From Opisthorchis felineus (taxonomy: Eukaryota; Platyhelminthes; Trematoda; Opisthorchiida; Opisthorchiidae), in the NCBI GenBank assembly GCA_004794785.1, contig SJOL01006418.1:630119-694118 (forward strand): a stretch of 64,000 nucleotides of DNA, in the 5' to 3' direction. Positions 61,987-64,000 of this stretch are shown here, one piece after another; the stretch's first letter is position 1; every line of letters starts with the position of its first letter. The position numbers and the translations under genes are program-made. Under the pieces are notes generated by a model. The model saw nothing but the letters and a program-made list of their open reading frames with translations. It was not told where the DNA came from and did no database searches.

Positions 61987-63689
61987 GTATCAAACTTCAG
62001 ACAAGTGTGGTACTCCATAAAACGCTGAATTACCGACTGTGGTTCATTTTTCCGATGAATAACAAAATTTCTTGCGGCAAGATTCCTGGAAGAAATCTGT
62101 AAATGACAAACTCAGAATCTTCACAAAGTTGAGAGACTATTTTAGATGTGTACTACGCATTACTTGAAGCATGAAAAACAGGTCATGACTCCAAGGATTG
62201 CTTAATCATTTAGAGTAGTCTTGGTAAGGTTAAGTTGTACAACGCCCGCAAAAGGCCTGTGAACTCTGGTGGTTTTTGCACGTTTGGAAACTCTAAGCAT
62301 TTTCCCTAGGTTTTTGGTGTTAGTGGGTGTGACACAGGCAGACACAACCATGTTCGCCTAACAGCAGTTTGCTTTTGTGGCGTCCTACAGATCACTGTAG
62401 TACACACTGTAGGTACACATAGACAGCCCTATTTACGGATTGAATGCAATGGCTTAAGTCTAACACAACAGTTGTTGGCTGCGGAGGCATAACGGAGTGA
62501 CACTGTCGCAGTAGTAGAGACGAGGCAGACCAAAATAATATATCCACAAATGTCTTCAGGGACCCAGGAGTAGCAAAAGATAAACGCGAAAAGTAAGGCC
62601 AGTTGCTGTAGGATTGATGACTCGAACTGATTGCGTTCTACCAGCCTCAAAGGCTGTACTGTCTCGTTCAGTGTAAACTTCTGTGCCACCCTGGGTGCAA
62701 GTGTTTTCCGGTGACAGTTATTTTCGGGGGACGTACATTCGTGCGTAGGCTACAGTCCAGAGTTATTCACCGCCAAACGTATCTACAACACTCCTGAATC
62801 GAGTTCACTGACGAGGTGTAGAGTCCTGTAGCAATACACCACCAGCTGCGAATTTTACTCACTCTCTACACTATCAGGAAACTGGAGCGGTCTGGATGAA
62901 TTAAAAATATTCTTAAAACTGTCTCACTAACGTTGTGGTGTGAACTGATCAGAAACGTGCCTTCTGATATAGGAAAACCTATGAACTGAGCATTGAATCA
63001 TGACGAAAGTAGTCGTGAAATTTTGCTAAGGTCAAAACTGTCCTGTCGAGAGGAGGTTTGCTTCCCGATGGACTGTATTTACTCCGCTACATATGTTTAC
63101 CATTAGCCACATTAGCTATCTATTGTTCTTCGAAGTGACAAACTTCGCATCTTTATGCGCTTTGTATGTAAGATTTTCCCGCGATTTCTCGTTAGGCCGC
63201 GATTAGTACAGCACATTAGGAAGTCCAAACGTTTTACTTGAGGAATGGAAATCCGCCACAAATGACATCAGAACTGTGACTTTCTACTTCCTGTTTCTGA
63301 AATACCTCTTCGTTCTGGTTCCTCTAATCCCCGAAATGTGTACATCGCCGTCATGAGCACCAAGCAGTACTGCAACTTAGTCCATTGTGCTAGTAGGGTT
63401 GACTTCAAACTCGTTTAGACAAAAGTTCAGTCCGTCACATTTTCCACTTTCCTTTAATTTATGGACTATTTCCATGTTGTTGAGTTATCCGGACGCATAA
63501 GGTGGCTGGACGTTACCAACACACGCTTTCCTACGCCTACACTTTCGCTAAGTGATGTAATTTATGCGATCAAGTTTGCTGGAGAAAATGACCTCGCCTT
63601 GCAAGTTTTGCTGCAGATCAACTGACACAGGAAGCTAAATTACACGGTATTCATGTCATTCTCCTACCATTCTACAAGATTCTGAAGCA

Positions 63690-63902
63690 ATGAACCGCTG
63701 GATCAGTCTTCTGGCTGCGTGCAGATTGGCTCGATGTAATAGGATTGCCGACAGTGCTGCCGACGTGAACAATCGTTTCCCTGATAGAGCTGTTTTTGGG
63801 AATACCAGCACTAATGACCTATCGGTCGATTTTAATTGGTTGTACTCTTCTAGTGGTCAGAACTTGTTCCTCTACTGCGAAAGATATAGACAAGTGAATT
63901 GA
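63690..63902 (+). CDS. Possible terminal exon or small ORF followed by a polyadenylation signal
   Basis: An ATG-initiated frame of 70 codons (starts NRWISLLAACRLARC, ends LFLYCERYRQVN). A TATAAATAAA stretch, containing AATAAA, lies about 40 bp after the stop. The peptide is mixed in composition, with cysteines and tryptophan. I do not recognise it. Frames of this length arise by chance in this window; the nearby polyadenylation signal is the only extra support. Confidence 0.18.
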   Translation: MNRWISLLAACRLARCNRIADSAADVNNRFPDRAVFGNTSTNDLSVDFNWLYSSSGQNLFLYCERYRQVN

Positions 63903-64000
63903 TTGCAGGAGCTTTGGTGCACTTGTTTCGTTTTGTATAAATAAAACCAAAATGGCAGTGCATGGGCCTTTCCACTGTCGACAAACGACTCTCAATCAGA

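Larger units (their letters stand above)
53005..64000. other. Stretch downstream of the gypsy element, no firm gene
   Basis: Apart from the weak exon candidates listed separately and the repeat copy at 53906-53954, I see no supported feature. The minus-strand readings at 58199-58453 and 62429-62689 are protein-like but have poor splice donors. Confidence 0.35.

Noticed and set aside
62429..62700. Minus-strand readings with beta-strand-like or double-hydrophobic peptides
   Set aside because: Two frames are equally plausible and neither ends at an acceptable donor.
1..64000. CRISPR arrays, operons, rRNA genes, prokaryotic-type gene layout
   Set aside because: No regularly spaced repeats, no Shine-Dalgarno-led gene strings and no rRNA signatures; the window is intron-rich eukaryotic DNA.

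Overview
The window looks like intron-rich, repeat-littered nuclear DNA from an animal, most probably a digenean fluke (Trematoda). There are no bacterial-style operons. Coding pieces are short exons bounded by GT/AG sites. The recognisable mobile DNA (a K02A2.6-like Ty3/gypsy element, the tail of a non-LTR retrotransposon, a tRNA-derived SINE, and a hammerhead-bearing repeat of the Penelope type) is what I know from fluke genomes. The organism call is an inference from element families; no marker gene fixes the species.

The main gene runs on the minus strand and encodes a receptor tyrosine kinase. Its best exons are 24119-23844, 18580-18479 and 13948-13822 (ectodomain), 11681-11469 (membrane-proximal ectodomain, one transmembrane helix, basic stop-transfer), 5254-5054 (juxtamembrane, ending in the W-E motif that precedes RTK kinase domains) and 1764-1562 (glycine-rich loop and VAIK lysine). 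Reading frames join in phase across every one of these introns. The rest of the kinase domain lies beyond position 1. Weaker upstream candidates are 37015-36920, 37763-37724, 48978-48927 and 55165-55089. If they belong to the gene, it spans most of the window, with introns of about 2-13 kb.

Mobile and repetitive DNA fills the introns. 3.66 kb and 24.24 kb: two copies of a tRNA-Gly-like SINE head. 19.3 kb: a decayed copy of the hammerhead repeat. 35.6 kb (+): a decayed gypsy integrase core. 44.8 kb (-): the C-terminal end of a non-LTR retrotransposon ORF. 49.04-49.23 kb: a 190-bp inverted repeat whose right arm holds an intact type I hammerhead ribozyme on the plus strand. 50.09-53.00 kb (-): a gypsy element with two LTRs and a probable target-site duplication, in which the Gag zinc-knuckle region is joined directly to integrase, so protease, reverse transcriptase and RNase H are missing. 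Three (TA)n tracts and several dispersed repeat pairs are also present.

Most other open frames of 60-118 codons are at chance level for this much intronic sequence and are left out. A few with good splice sites are listed at low confidence. Splice-site calls were made by eye; transcript data would settle them.
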